Source: Solobacterium sp.
GTDB taxonomy: Bacteria > Bacillota_I > Bacilli_A > Erysipelotrichales > Erysipelotrichaceae
DNA: 53,015 nt
Assembly (NCBI GenBank): GCA_017941735.1
Contig: JAGAVW010000001.1
Span: 1-53,015, forward strand
Direction of reading: 5' to 3'
The position numbers and the translations under genes were made by a program. Numbering within the stretch: position 1 is the first letter of the stretch; every line of letters starts with the position of its first letter. This document shows, in pieces, positions 1-7,368 of this stretch. A model generated the notes under the pieces. It saw only the letters and a program-made list of their open reading frames with translations, did no database searches and had not been told where the DNA came from.

Positions 1-518
1 GCATCTTTTACGGAAAACAAACTAACAAGTGTACTTTCGTTATTGACGATAACACCCGCATTTTGTAGACCAATAAAAGTAATGAATAAACCAATCCCTA
101 CGGAAACCGCAACTTTTAATTGGTGTGGAATCGCATTAAAAATTGCTTGACGTACATTGGTTAAAGATAAGGCAATAAAAATAAGCCCTTCTGCGAAGAC
201 TGCAGTGAGTGCGACTTGCCAGCTATACCCCATTGCGCCACAAACGGTGTAAGCGAAGTATGCGTTGAGTCCTAATCCTGCAGATAATGCGAATGGCTTA
301 TTTGCGAGAAATGCCATGGCTGTACATGCGATGGTTGATGCGACGGCGGTTGCGAATAAGATGGAACCTCCCGCATTCTCGAGTCCAGGTGCTGCAGTTA
401 AGATGGATGGATTGACAGCTAAGATGTAAACCATCGTCATGAATGTGGTGAGACCTGCAACAAGTTCTGTGCGAACATTCGTGCCGTTCTCTTGAAGCTT
501 GAAAAGTTTTTCGAACAT
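1..518 (-). CDS. NCS2/AzgA-type purine permease, N-terminal part
   Basis: Only the first 172 codons are in the window; the gene runs off the left edge. The product begins MFEKLFKLQENGTNVRTELV and continues with AGLTTFMTMVYILAVNPSIL, the typical N-terminus of AzgA-group nucleobase permeases (PbuG/PbuO-like), multi-spanning membrane proteins that import hypoxanthine, guanine or adenine with protons. Several hydrophobic helices follow. A GAGAAGGGGA ribosome site precedes the ATG. The guanine-type riboswitch and terminator directly upstream support guanine or hypoxanthine as substrate. Family call is firm; exact substrate is inference. Confidence 0.9.
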   Translation of the reverse strand, partial: MFEKLFKLQENGTNVRTELVAGLTTFMTMVYILAVNPSILTAAPGLENAGGSILFATAVASTIACTAMAFLANKPFALSAGLGLNAYFAYTVCGAMGYSWQVALTAVFAEGLIFIALSLTNVRQAIFNAIPHQLKVAVSVGIGLFITFIGLQNAGVIVNNESTLVSLFSVKD

Positions 519-550
519 AATCCCCTTCTCTTTCTATCCACATAACGGTA

Positions 551-594
551 AAAAAGAAAATGGCTTCTACATGTGTCCACACCAATGTAGAAGC
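551..594 (-). terminator. Riboswitch-controlled intrinsic terminator
   Basis: Read on the minus strand, GCTTCTACAT (594-585) pairs with ATGTAGAAGC (572-563) around a 12-nt loop and is followed by ATTTTCTTTTTT. It lies between the purine aptamer and the permease start, where a guanine-induced terminator is expected. Confidence 0.85.
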
Positions 595-605
595 ATCTCT
601 AAAAA

Positions 606-680
606 AACATACGTAGTCTTGTTGTTAAGGCAACAAGGTAGAGACACTCTCGCCAAATTCGAAAGCATATACGATATGTG
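606..680 (-). promoter_or_regulatory. Purine riboswitch aptamer, guanine type
   Basis: The minus strand carries the purine aptamer core in order: TATATGC at the P1/P2 junction, P2 arms CTTTCG and CGAGAG, loop L2 AATTTGG, junction GTCTCTACC, P3 arms CTTGTTG and CAACAAG with loop CCTTAA, then GACTACG and a closing P1 arm. The specificity base in GACTA is C, as in guanine-sensing members (adenine sensors have T there). The downstream terminator implies that guanine or hypoxanthine switches the permease off. Confidence 0.88.
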
Positions 681-690
681 GGACATATTC

Positions 691-718
691 ATTATAGGGA
701 AAAATACAAATTAAACAA
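691..718 (-). promoter_or_regulatory. Promoter of the riboswitch-permease unit
   Basis: On the minus strand TTGTTT (718-713) and a perfect TATAAT (696-691) are separated by 16 bases and end just upstream of the aptamer P1 stem. Confidence 0.65.
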
Positions 719-748
719 GAAAAAAAGATTGAGAAGTTTTTCTCAATC
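715..748 (-). terminator. Intrinsic terminator of the OhrR operon
   Basis: On the minus strand GATTGAGAA (748-740) and TTCTCAATC (735-727) form a 9-bp stem with a short loop, followed by TTTTTTTCTT. The stem overlaps the stop codon of the cation transporter gene and closes that operon. Confidence 0.85.
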
Positions 749-1849
749 ACTGAAATCGGTATCAAGTATAACTGAAAAAGTATAATCTGGATACTTCTTT
801 TTTAAATCGTTTAGAATCCGTTCATAGATGGCTTGTCGATTCGGCGTATCAAAATCAATGATCATATCAAAATGAATGGTTTTGTTGGGACGATCGACAT
901 AGAAACCATGACACTGTTCCACGTGGGGTTGCGCATTGACGTATTTGCGAATTTCCGTTTCGATGTCAATGGCATCGTGGTCGGTTGTATTTAAGGCATA
1001 TATTCCAATCGCCGATAAAATGACCTTATGTTTTTCATTAACCGTTGCGGTAATTTCTCTCGTTAACGCATCAATTTTTTCTGCTGTCATATTGGCGGGA
1101 ACTTCAATATGAATGGATCCAAGTAAACGATCTGGGCCATAGTCATTAAGCACTAAGTCATATGCCCCATATACCCCATCCATAGAATTGATTGTTTCTT
1201 TCACTTCCTTTGATAAGGAGGCATCGACGCGCTCTCCTAAGATTTGGCTCATCGTATGATTTAACATATCAAAGCCAGATTTAAGAATGATAAAAGAAAT
1301 AATAAGACCTAAATAAGCTTCCGTCGATACTTTTGTTAGTAAGAAGATAATGGCCGCTACAATGGTTGCCATACTCAAAAGAGAATCCATTAAGGCATCT
1401 TGTCCTGAATTAATCAAGGAATCTGAGTTTACAGACTTTCCTACTTTCTTAAAGTAAGTGCCAATCAATACTTTAACAATCACGGCTACAACTAATATGA
1501 AGAGGGAGGTATTCGTATATTCAGGAATCACAGGATTCAGGATTTTTTTAATCGATTCAAGAAACGAAGTAAATCCTGCATAAAGAATGATGATGGCGAT
1601 GACAGTTGAAGTGATGTATTCAACTCTTCCGTAACCAAAAGGATGTTTTTTGTCTGGTGCACGCGTGGAGAGTTTTGTTCCAACAATCGTGATTAATGAG
1701 GATAAGGCATCGCTGAAGTTATTAACCGCATCTAAGACAATGGCGATTGAATTCGTGATAAGACCAATGATGGCTTTAAAAATACATAAGATGATATTTG
1801 TAAGAATGCCAATACGACTTGTGCGAATAATGATCTGATCTCGATTCAT
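743..1849 (-). CDS. Cation diffusion facilitator (CDF) family metal transporter
   Basis: The 368-residue product matches CDF exporters that use proton exchange to move divalent metals (Zn, Fe, Mn, Cd) out of the cytoplasm. The N-terminal half has about six hydrophobic helices. Metal-site carboxylates are visible in DAVNNFSD (helix 2) and in DALMDS (helix 5). KKHPFGYGRVEY is the usual CDF loop. A cytoplasmic domain follows, with a longer C-terminal tail than minimal CDF proteins (about 290-300 residues). It is the last gene of the gpx-flavoprotein-ohrR operon, starting 4 bases after ohrR, so metal export is probably induced together with peroxide defence. Mn or Fe is a plausible substrate from that context only. 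Confidence 0.9.
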   Translation of the reverse strand: MNRDQIIIRTSRIGILTNIILCIFKAIIGLITNSIAIVLDAVNNFSDALSSLITIVGTKLSTRAPDKKHPFGYGRVEYITSTVIAIIILYAGFTSFLESIKKILNPVIPEYTNTSLFILVVAVIVKVLIGTYFKKVGKSVNSDSLINSGQDALMDSLLSMATIVAAIIFLLTKVSTEAYLGLIISFIILKSGFDMLNHTMSQILGERVDASLSKEVKETINSMDGVYGAYDLVLNDYGPDRLLGSIHIEVPANMTAEKIDALTREITATVNEKHKVILSAIGIYALNTTDHDAIDIETEIRKYVNAQPHVEQCHGFYVDRPNKTIHFDMIIDFDTPNRQAIYERILNDLKKKYPDYTFSVILDTDFSD

Positions 1850-1853
1850 GTTC

Positions 1854-2279
1854 TTACCCCATTTCTAGTATTTTATGTAGTGCAGAATAAAGTGCTTTTA
1901 CTTCATCTGGTTCTAAGCATAAACACCCACCAACTTTCACTGGGATGTCACGTGCTTGTTCTTTGAGTGCTTTTCCTTTTTCGCTTAGTTCAATTTCGAC
2001 AACACGCTCATCAGCGGAAGAACGGGCGCGGGTAATAAACCCAGCAGTTTCCATTTTTTTAAGAAGAGGTGTGAGGGTGCCGGTATCAAGATGAAGTTTC
2101 TCACATAACTCCCCTACGGTTTGTCTTGGGGATTCCCAAAGTACAAGAAATACCAAATATTGGGTATAGGTGATACCCAATGGTTTTAATAACGGTGTAT
2201 ATAGGTTTACGACTTTCCTTGCGCTTGCGTAAAGAGGAAAGCACAATTGATTTTCTAACTTTAGAAATTCATCGTTCAT
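1854..2279 (-). CDS. ohrR: OhrR-type MarR family peroxide-sensing repressor
   Basis: The product is 141 residues, usual for OhrR. The N-terminal segment LENQLCFPLYASAR carries Cys13 at the place of the reactive cysteine that OhrR proteins oxidise with organic hydroperoxides. A winged-helix MarR domain follows (TVGELCEKLHLDTGTLTPLLKKME, then the wing around SADERVVEIELSEKG). Two further cysteines lie in GGCLCLEP near the C-terminus. The gene is third in its own operon, 13 bases after the flavoprotein gene. A double palindrome matching OhrR operators overlaps the operon promoter (3748-3768), so autorepression relieved by peroxides is expected. Confidence 0.9.
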   Translation of the reverse strand: MNDEFLKLENQLCFPLYASARKVVNLYTPLLKPLGITYTQYLVFLVLWESPRQTVGELCEKLHLDTGTLTPLLKKMETAGFITRARSSADERVVEIELSEKGKALKEQARDIPVKVGGCLCLEPDEVKALYSALHKILEMG

Positions 2280-2292
2280 AATCTTCTCTTTT

Positions 2293-3165
2293 CTATTTCG
2301 TTTGGTTGCGTTGTTTTTCTGCTAGATAGTTTACGGCAGATAGCGCCGCAACATTACCTTGTCCAGCAGACTTGATGTATTGATATGGAGTACCCGCAAT
2401 ATCACCGCACGCAAAACAGCCTTTAATGTTGGTCGACATATCAAGATTGACCTTAACATGTGGGCCTTCGGTTTCTAAGCCTGGAACAAGTTGTCCTGGT
2501 GAAACGGCTTCTCTTAGAATGAATACACCATCAATCGCATATTCGTTTGCGTTAGTTTTTAAAGTGGTTGCCTTCATCTCGCCAAGGATTTCCGTTGGCT
2601 TTTCGTGAATGACTTCAACAGCTTCATTTGTATGGACATCTCCTTCATAAAGAGGAAAATATATAACCTTATCTGCATATTCTGCTAAGAAGTTTGCTTC
2701 ATCTTCTTCTTTTGGACTTGAGGCAATGACTGCTGTGACTTTGCCTTTGTATAGTGGTGCATCACAAGTTGCACAATAACTTACACCTCTACCTAATAAG
2801 GCTTCTTCTCCAGGATACATCTTACCTGCCATGACGCCAGTCGCAAGGATAACAGCGTCTGCTTCCACCATTCCTTCTTTTGTTTGTAAGGCAAAGTAAT
2901 CGCCATAAGAATAAATGGAAACAACACGGTCTTCGGTAATTTCAATATCCATTGACGCAAGGTGATCAAGATAGGCTTTCTTTAAGTTTTCACCAGAAAT
3001 TTTTGGTAAGCCTAAATAGTTTTGAATTTCATGTGCCTTTTCAACTTTGACACTGGAATCCTTAGAGCCAATTAGTATAATTTTTTTATTTCGAATTTTA
3101 GCGGTAATGGCAGCTTCTAATCCTGCTGGGCCAGTACCAACAATCGCAATTTCATAACGTTCCAT
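2293..3165 (-). CDS. Thioredoxin reductase-like flavoprotein lacking NADPH motifs
   Basis: The 290-residue protein has the FAD motif GTGPAG (residues 10-15), the redox pair CATC (Cys131, Cys134) and the C-terminal FAD-contacting GDIAG, the layout of low-molecular-weight thioredoxin reductases. In the second nucleotide domain the usual GGGxSA and HRRxxxR motifs are absent: the segment reads VIASSPKEEDEANFLAEY and then VIYFPLYEGD. Known pyridine-nucleotide-independent reductases (ferredoxin-dependent flavin thioredoxin reductase group, FFTR) lack the same motifs, so this may use ferredoxin or another donor. It lies between gpx and ohrR, probably regenerating the thiol reductant of the peroxidase. 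Name the fold with confidence, the electron donor with caution. Confidence 0.85.
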   Translation of the reverse strand: MERYEIAIVGTGPAGLEAAITAKIRNKKIILIGSKDSSVKVEKAHEIQNYLGLPKISGENLKKAYLDHLASMDIEITEDRVVSIYSYGDYFALQTKEGMVEADAVILATGVMAGKMYPGEEALLGRGVSYCATCDAPLYKGKVTAVIASSPKEEDEANFLAEYADKVIYFPLYEGDVHTNEAVEVIHEKPTEILGEMKATTLKTNANEYAIDGVFILREAVSPGQLVPGLETEGPHVKVNLDMSTNIKGCFACGDIAGTPYQYIKSAGQGNVAALSAVNYLAEKQRNQTK

Positions 3166-3182
3166 AATACATTACTCCTTTA

Positions 3183-3725
3183 TTAAATAAGTGATCCAAC
3201 GCAAGCTGCGACATCTTTCATGTCTGCAGTTGGTTCAAAACGCGCAACAACATTTCCATCACGGTCTACCACAAACTTTGTGAAGTTCCATTTGATATCT
3301 GGATTAGTCTTATAGTTTTTATCAATCTTGGAAAGCATTGCGCCCATTGCCATTGCCTTCATCCCTTTCCCAAAACCTTCAAAACCTTTTTGCGATTTTA
3401 AATATTGGAAAAGTGGTAATGCATTTTCTCCATTTACATCACTCTTCTTCATTTGTGGGAATTGGGTATTATAGTGTAATGTACAGAATTCATGAATTTC
3501 TTCATCCGTTCCTGGTGTTTGTCCCGCAAATTGGTTACAAGGAACATCGATGATTTCTAAACCTTTATCATGGTATTCTTCATAAATTTTTTCTAAGTCT
3601 TCATATTGCGGAGTAAATCCACATCCCGTTGCGGTATTCACAACTAAAAGAACTTTACCGCGATAGTCTGAAAGAGAAAGTTCGCTTCCATCTGGTCGTG
3701 TAACTGTGTAATCATAAATGCTCAT
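3183..3725 (-). CDS. Glutathione peroxidase family thiol peroxidase
   Basis: The GPx-fold protein reduces hydroperoxides. TATGCGFTPQ holds the peroxidatic Cys35, PCNQFAGQTPG the conserved Gln, and KWNFTKFVVDRDG the conserved Trp and Asn. Bacterial members of this kind usually take electrons from thioredoxin rather than glutathione; the neighbouring reductase-like gene fits that. I place the start at the ATG at 3725 (MSIYDYTV, 180 residues), which has GGGGG 8 bases upstream; a longer reading from a TTG at 3752 would run over the operator. It is the first gene of the four-gene OhrR operon. Confidence 0.9.
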   Translation of the reverse strand: MSIYDYTVTRPDGSELSLSDYRGKVLLVVNTATGCGFTPQYEDLEKIYEEYHDKGLEIIDVPCNQFAGQTPGTDEEIHEFCTLHYNTQFPQMKKSDVNGENALPLFQYLKSQKGFEGFGKGMKAMAMGAMLSKIDKNYKTNPDIKWNFTKFVVDRDGNVVARFEPTADMKDVAACVGSLI

Positions 3726-3747
3726 AATACTACCCCCATTTATTTGA

Positions 3748-3768
3748 TACAATTATATTGTATACAAT
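3748..3768. promoter_or_regulatory. Double OhrR operator at the operon promoter
   Basis: Two overlapping palindromes, TACAATTATATTGTA (3748-3762) and ATTGTATACAAT (3757-3768), sit just upstream of the peroxidase start. They match the known Bacillus OhrR box built from TACAATT/AATTGTA repeats. A minus-strand TATAAT (3757-3752) lies inside the operator, so OhrR binding would block RNA polymerase. Confidence 0.85.
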
Positions 3769-3785
3769 TAAAACGGAGGAGTCAA

Positions 3786-3995
3786 CTATTTCTTTTTCTT
3801 TTTTGCTTTTTTCATATCATTTAATATGAGTTCCGTCACATACCCTTTTAAAGTAGGTTGCTTTTCAAGCCATTTAATAATCTGTTTTTCGGATTCGATG
3901 TCATATCGAATGGAAAAAGAACGATAGTGTTCGCGATTATACGTGTTGTTGTACAAAAGCTTCTTTTGATACTCGGTTAGTTTTTGTTTAGCCAT
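3786..3995 (-). CDS. Small basic protein, possible ribbon-helix-helix fold
   Basis: The product is 69 residues, with a Lys-rich tail (KKAKKKKK) and a central SFSIRYDIESEKQIIKWLEK followed by GYVTELILNDMKK. A beta strand with alternating residues followed by two helices is reminiscent of ribbon-helix-helix DNA-binding proteins, but I cannot confirm this. A strong AAGGAGGAAA ribosome site precedes the ATG. It starts 12 bases after the lipoprotein gene and is probably co-transcribed with it. Coding status is well supported; function is unknown. Confidence 0.7.
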   Translation of the reverse strand: MAKQKLTEYQKKLLYNNTYNREHYRSFSIRYDIESEKQIIKWLEKQPTLKGYVTELILNDMKKAKKKKK

Positions 3996-4007
3996 AAGTT
4001 TTCCTCC

Positions 4008-4934
4008 TTATACTGCAGCGACTAATCGATATCCTTCTGCTGTTGGTAGTAAATGAATTTCTTTTACCTCTGGTTGAACTTGGTTCATTACAGAGGTTAA
4101 TAAGTTGATGGTTACCCGATCCTCTGTTTCACGGACTGCGATAATATAACCGGTGTCATATTGGTTGAGATTTAATGGTGTAATCTCAGTAGGTAAACAA
4201 TAGAGTTTGCCATCTAACTCTTTATAAATAGGGAATTCCCCTTCAAAGGCGTTTTTATAGAAATATTGTTGTAAGTAATCTGCGGTAAACACCGTTTTGG
4301 CAAAAGCTTTTAATTCTTCAATGGAATGGATATCTGCTCCATCAAAACCAAGCACTTCATAGTATTGCACATCTAACGTGGGTTCGCTAGATAGATTTAC
4401 ATCAAGGCCATATAAATAATTGATGACCTTTCTTTCGTTTTCTAATAAAGGATTTAGTATATTACGATAGTTTTCATATTGTGGGTCATTGACTGTGACT
4501 TTACTTGGATGAATTTCAAATAGTACTTCCCCATTCAACCAAAAGTTCCCTCCTGTGGGATGATAAATTTTAAAGGTAACATCGTATTTATCATTGACTG
4601 TATATTTTCCAACATAAGCTGTATTGGATTGAAGATCCGAATCTTCCACGGGAGTTAAATCCGATAATTGGGAGATTTCAGGCAACGATGTGATTTCCAC
4701 TGGCAATTTCGTAATTGAAGTTTTTAGTGTATCCTCTTGTTCAAGGATGCGATCTTCGTTATAATCCGCAATCGCGCTTTGAATCATTTTGAGTTCTTTT
4801 TCTTCTACGGTCATGGTGTCTTCGGTAGCTACAGGCCCATTCGAAGTATCCAAAGAGGCTTCTTGTGTCTCTTTTTGACAAGAAGTTAGAAATAAGAACC
4901 CAAATAATAGAAACAATATGTATTTTTTGTACAA
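4008..4934 (-). CDS. Secreted lipoprotein of unknown function
   Basis: The N-terminus YKKYILFLLFGFLFLTSCQ is a lipoprotein signal peptide with lipobox LTSC, so the mature protein should be anchored outside the cell membrane. I choose the TTG start at 4934 (309 residues) because AAGGAAGGGG lies 4 bases before it; the upstream ATG at 4958 lacks a ribosome site and would put charged residues before the signal helix. The rest is acidic and mostly beta-like, with no motif I recognise. It is the first gene of a two-gene unit and diverges from serS. Confidence 0.8.
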   Translation of the reverse strand: MYKKYILFLLFGFLFLTSCQKETQEASLDTSNGPVATEDTMTVEEKELKMIQSAIADYNEDRILEQEDTLKTSITKLPVEITSLPEISQLSDLTPVEDSDLQSNTAYVGKYTVNDKYDVTFKIYHPTGGNFWLNGEVLFEIHPSKVTVNDPQYENYRNILNPLLENERKVINYLYGLDVNLSSEPTLDVQYYEVLGFDGADIHSIEELKAFAKTVFTADYLQQYFYKNAFEGEFPIYKELDGKLYCLPTEITPLNLNQYDTGYIIAVRETEDRVTINLLTSVMNQVQPEVKEIHLLPTAEGYRLVAAV

Positions 4935-4979
4935 GGTGCCCCTTCCTTTCTTTATCATACTAACATATATAAAAGGCGC

Positions 4980-5008
4980 TTGACAAACAGGTTTGTGAAT
5001 GCCATTAT
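4980..5008 (+). promoter_or_regulatory. serS promoter
   Basis: A consensus -35 TTGACA (4980-4985) is followed 17 bases later by CATTAT (5003-5008). Transcription would start near 5015, at the beginning of the T-box leader. Confidence 0.7.
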
Positions 5009-5153
5009 TATTAAAAGCGTTGATGAGGAAGAGTATTTTAGGACTTCATTTCAAGAAAGTTAGCGGTTGCTGCGAGCTAATATGGAGTATAAAAGAAATC
5101 CACCCTCTGAGCGAAACTAATCATTTCCGGGGCGCCCGTTATGCGTAAGAGTG

Positions 5154-5183
5154 GTTAAATTGTTTCACGTGAAACAATTTAAC
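5154..5183. other. parS site inside a perfect 30-bp palindrome
   Basis: TGTTTCACGTGAAACA at 5161-5176 is an exact parS (consensus TGTTNCACGTGAAACA) for ParB/Spo0J-type proteins. The symmetry continues 7 bases on each side (GTTAAAT ... ATTTAAC), giving a perfect 30-bp palindrome. ParB and ParA are encoded at 18.4-20.1 kb. In RNA the same bases would form a long hairpin in the T-box leader. Confidence 0.95.
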
Positions 5184-5205
5184 AATTAGGGTGGCACCGC
5201 GATTG

Positions 5206-5234
5206 ACATCGTCCCTTGTGGAGGATGTTTTTTA
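5206..5234 (+). terminator. T-box terminator
   Basis: ACATC-G-TCC and GGA-G-GATGT form an imperfect stem (one G/G mismatch) followed by TTTTTTATTT. The 5' arm overlaps the end of the T-box region, as needed for a terminator/antiterminator switch. Confidence 0.8.
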
Positions 5235-5251
5235 TTTAATAGGAGGAAGAT

Positions 5252-6556
5252 ATGATTGACATTAAGTTGATTCGTGAGAATCCAGAACTTGTAAAGGAAA
5301 ACATTAAAAAGAAGTTCCAAGATGAAAAATTACCCCTTGTCGATGAAGTTGCGCAATTAGACAAAGAATTCCGTGAGGCGAAAACTAAAGGGGATGCCCT
5401 ACGTGGAGATCGTAACCGTATTTCAAAAGAAATCGGTAAAATGATGGGGCAAGGTCTAAAAGAAGAAGCAGAGAACGCCAAACAACAAGTCAAAGATATT
5501 GATCAAGAGCTTCTCGATTTAGAGGAAAAAGAAGGAGTATTGGCGGATAAAATCAAACAAATTATGATGGTTATCCCTAATATTATTGATCCATCGGTCC
5601 CAATCGGAAAAGACGATTCCGAAAATGTAGAAATTGAACGCTTTGGGGAACCAGTTGTGCCAGAGTATGAAATTCCATACCATACCGATATTTTGGAAGC
5701 GTTGGATGGATTAGATTTAGATAGTGCACGTAACACATCGGGAAATGGGTTCTATTATCTCATGGGTGATGTGGCAAGATTACATTCTTCCATTTTATCC
5801 TACGCAAGAGATTTTATGATTAACCGTGGGTTTACCTATTTCATTCCCCCATTCATGATTCATAGTGATGTCGTAACCGGGGTTATGAGCTTCAAAGAAA
5901 TGGAAAATATGATGTATAAGATTGAAGGAGAAGATCTCTATTTGATTGGTACATCAGAACATTCCATGATCGGCCGCTTCTTAAACCGTACGGTTAAAGA
6001 AGAAAACTTACCTTATGCATTAACGAGCTATAGCCCTTGTTTCCGTAAGGAAGTTGGTGCACACGGCATCGAAGAACGTGGATTATATCGTGTCCATCAG
6101 TTTGAAAAACAAGAAATGGTCGTTGTATGTAAACCAGAAGATTCCATGGAATGGTATGACAAGTTATGGAAAAACAGTGTCGATTTCTTCCGTTCTTTGG
6201 ATATTCCAGTTCGTACATTAGAGTGCTGCTCAGGCGATCTAGCGGATTTGAAGGTTAAGAGTTGCGATGTGGAAGCTTGGTCACCTCGCCAACAAAAATA
6301 CTTCGAAGTAGGAAGTTGCTCGAATTTAGGTGACGCTCAAGCTAGACGCCTTGGCATCCGTATTAAAGGAAAAGACGGAAATTACTTTGCACATACACTG
6401 AATAATACAGTTGTAGCACCTCCAAGAATGTTGATATCCTTTATTGAAAACAACTTGGAACCAGATGGAAGTGTTCGTATTCCAGGACCACTTCAACCAT
6501 ACATGGGTGGACAAACAAAGATTGAAGTCGTAAAAGAACGCAAAAATACGATCTAA
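5252..6556 (+). CDS. serS: Seryl-tRNA synthetase
   Basis: The 434-residue class II synthetase charges tRNA-Ser with serine in the cytoplasm. The first ~110 residues are the charged coiled-coil arm that contacts the long variable arm of tRNA-Ser. The catalytic core shows GTSEH, motif 2 with FRKEVGAHGIEERGLYRVHQ, and motif 3 around NNTVVAPPRMLISFIENN. The length is usual. AGGAGGAAG sits upstream of the ATG. Expression is governed by the T-box leader, and two parS sites flank the gene on either side. Confidence 0.97.
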   Translation: MIDIKLIRENPELVKENIKKKFQDEKLPLVDEVAQLDKEFREAKTKGDALRGDRNRISKEIGKMMGQGLKEEAENAKQQVKDIDQELLDLEEKEGVLADKIKQIMMVIPNIIDPSVPIGKDDSENVEIERFGEPVVPEYEIPYHTDILEALDGLDLDSARNTSGNGFYYLMGDVARLHSSILSYARDFMINRGFTYFIPPFMIHSDVVTGVMSFKEMENMMYKIEGEDLYLIGTSEHSMIGRFLNRTVKEENLPYALTSYSPCFRKEVGAHGIEERGLYRVHQFEKQEMVVVCKPEDSMEWYDKLWKNSVDFFRSLDIPVRTLECCSGDLADLKVKSCDVEAWSPRQQKYFEVGSCSNLGDAQARRLGIRIKGKDGNYFAHTLNNTVVAPPRMLISFIENNLEPDGSVRIPGPLQPYMGGQTKIEVVKERKNTI

Positions 6557-6580
6557 ACAGAGGGAAACCTCTGTTTTTTG
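6556..6580 (+). terminator. serS terminator
   Basis: AACAGAGG and CCTCTGTT form an 8-bp stem with a GAAA tetraloop, followed by TTTT. It overlaps the serS stop codon. Confidence 0.9.
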
Positions 6581-6583
6581 ATG

Positions 6584-6589
6584 TATAAT
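6584..6589 (+). promoter_or_regulatory. -10 element next to parS
   Basis: A perfect TATAAT ends where the second parS begins, so the predicted transcription start (~6596) lies inside parS. No good -35 is visible because the serS terminator occupies that region. Confidence 0.5.
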
Positions 6590-6605
6590 TGTTTCACGTG
6601 AAACA
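6590..6605. other. Second parS site
   Basis: TGTTTCACGTGAAACA is again an exact parS match, 1.43 kb from the first. ParB bound here would overlap the start region of the downstream gene. Confidence 0.95.
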
Positions 6606-6612
6606 TTTAAGT

Positions 6613-7362
6613 ATGAAAAAGAAGATCGGAATATTCGTAGGGTGTTTATCTTTCCTATTGTTTTTAGTCCCCTTCTTTTATGGCTATCAAAACTTTGGTG
6701 GAGTGCTCGGGTGTGTGATTTCCCTTCTTTTTATCCTCTATGTTCTATACAAGAAGAAGCTAAAAAATGGGAATAATATAGGCAAAATTATCCTCAAAAC
6801 AATAGAAACGGGAGCTTTTATCTTATTGTTTATGTATTTAGCTTCCCTTTTGTATATGATGATGGGTCAAAAGAAGATAGATAACCAAGAAAGAACGGTC
6901 ATTGTGCTTGGCTGTGAAGTGAAAGAAGATGGAACCCCTAGTGCCCTTCTAAAAGATCGTTTAGATGGTGCCTTATCCTATCTCATACAATATCCAAACA
7001 CCAAAATAATCGTAGGTGGAGGAAAAACGAGTGTTGGACCAGTAGAGGCTGAAGTTTCCAAAACTTATTTAGTAAAACAAGGGATAAACGAAAACCAAAT
7101 TTATGTGGATGGAAATTCCTATTCAACTTATGAAAATATAGTGAATGCGAAAAGAATAATCGAAGATAAATCTCTTAATCCCAAAGTGGTTCTCATGACG
7201 AGTTGGTTTCACCAAGCACGTGCTATCTTTTGCGCAAATTTATTATCGCTCGATGCGGTTTCTTATCCTTGTGAAGTGCCATGGTGGCTTGTGCCAACTT
7301 ATACGCTTCGCGAGATGATTGCGCAAGTGAATTACTTGCTTACATATACCATGCATGCATGA
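6613..7362 (+). CDS. DUF218 (YdcF/SanA-like) membrane protein
   Basis: The product (249 residues from the ATG at 6613) has three hydrophobic segments in its first ~95 residues, then a DUF218 domain: VIVLGCEVKEDGTPSALLKDRL, IIVGGGKT, EAEVSKTYLVKQGI, SYSTYENI and LMTSWFHQARA. Members such as SanA and ElyC act at the cell envelope, but the reaction is not settled. An in-frame TTG at 6589 would add eight residues encoded by parS itself; since the likely transcript starts inside parS, I prefer 6613, although no strong ribosome site is visible for either start. Confidence 0.85.
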   Translation: MKKKIGIFVGCLSFLLFLVPFFYGYQNFGGVLGCVISLLFILYVLYKKKLKNGNNIGKIILKTIETGAFILLFMYLASLLYMMMGQKKIDNQERTVIVLGCEVKEDGTPSALLKDRLDGALSYLIQYPNTKIIVGGGKTSVGPVEAEVSKTYLVKQGINENQIYVDGNSYSTYENIVNAKRIIEDKSLNPKVVLMTSWFHQARAIFCANLLSLDAVSYPCEVPWWLVPTYTLREMIAQVNYLLTYTMHA

Positions 7363-7368
7363 TTGTCG

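Larger units (their letters stand above)
5016..5234 (+). promoter_or_regulatory. T-box leader of serS (serine)
   Basis: The leader has T-box landmarks in order: a Stem I distal region (AGAAAGTTAGCGGTTGCTGC, 5054-5073), a specifier region GAAATCCACC around 5095-5104, the T-box AGGGTGGCACCGCG (5188-5201), and a terminator before the gene. The triplet TCC at 5099-5101, followed by A, fits a serine specifier. Uncharged tRNA-Ser should stabilise the antiterminator and allow serS transcription. The usual Stem III position between Stem I and the antiterminator is taken by the parS palindrome. Confidence 0.92.

Noticed and set aside
298..585. Minus-strand 95-codon frame over the riboswitch
   Set aside because: It is in a different frame from the permease, covers the terminator and shows no protein-like composition.
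915..930. parS-like TGTTCCACGTGGGGTT
   Set aside because: Only the first 11 bases fit the consensus; the right half has five mismatches, and it lies inside the CDF gene.
6589..6612. TTG start adding eight residues to the DUF218 protein
   Set aside because: These codons are parS itself and lie at or before the predicted transcription start; no ribosome site is visible.
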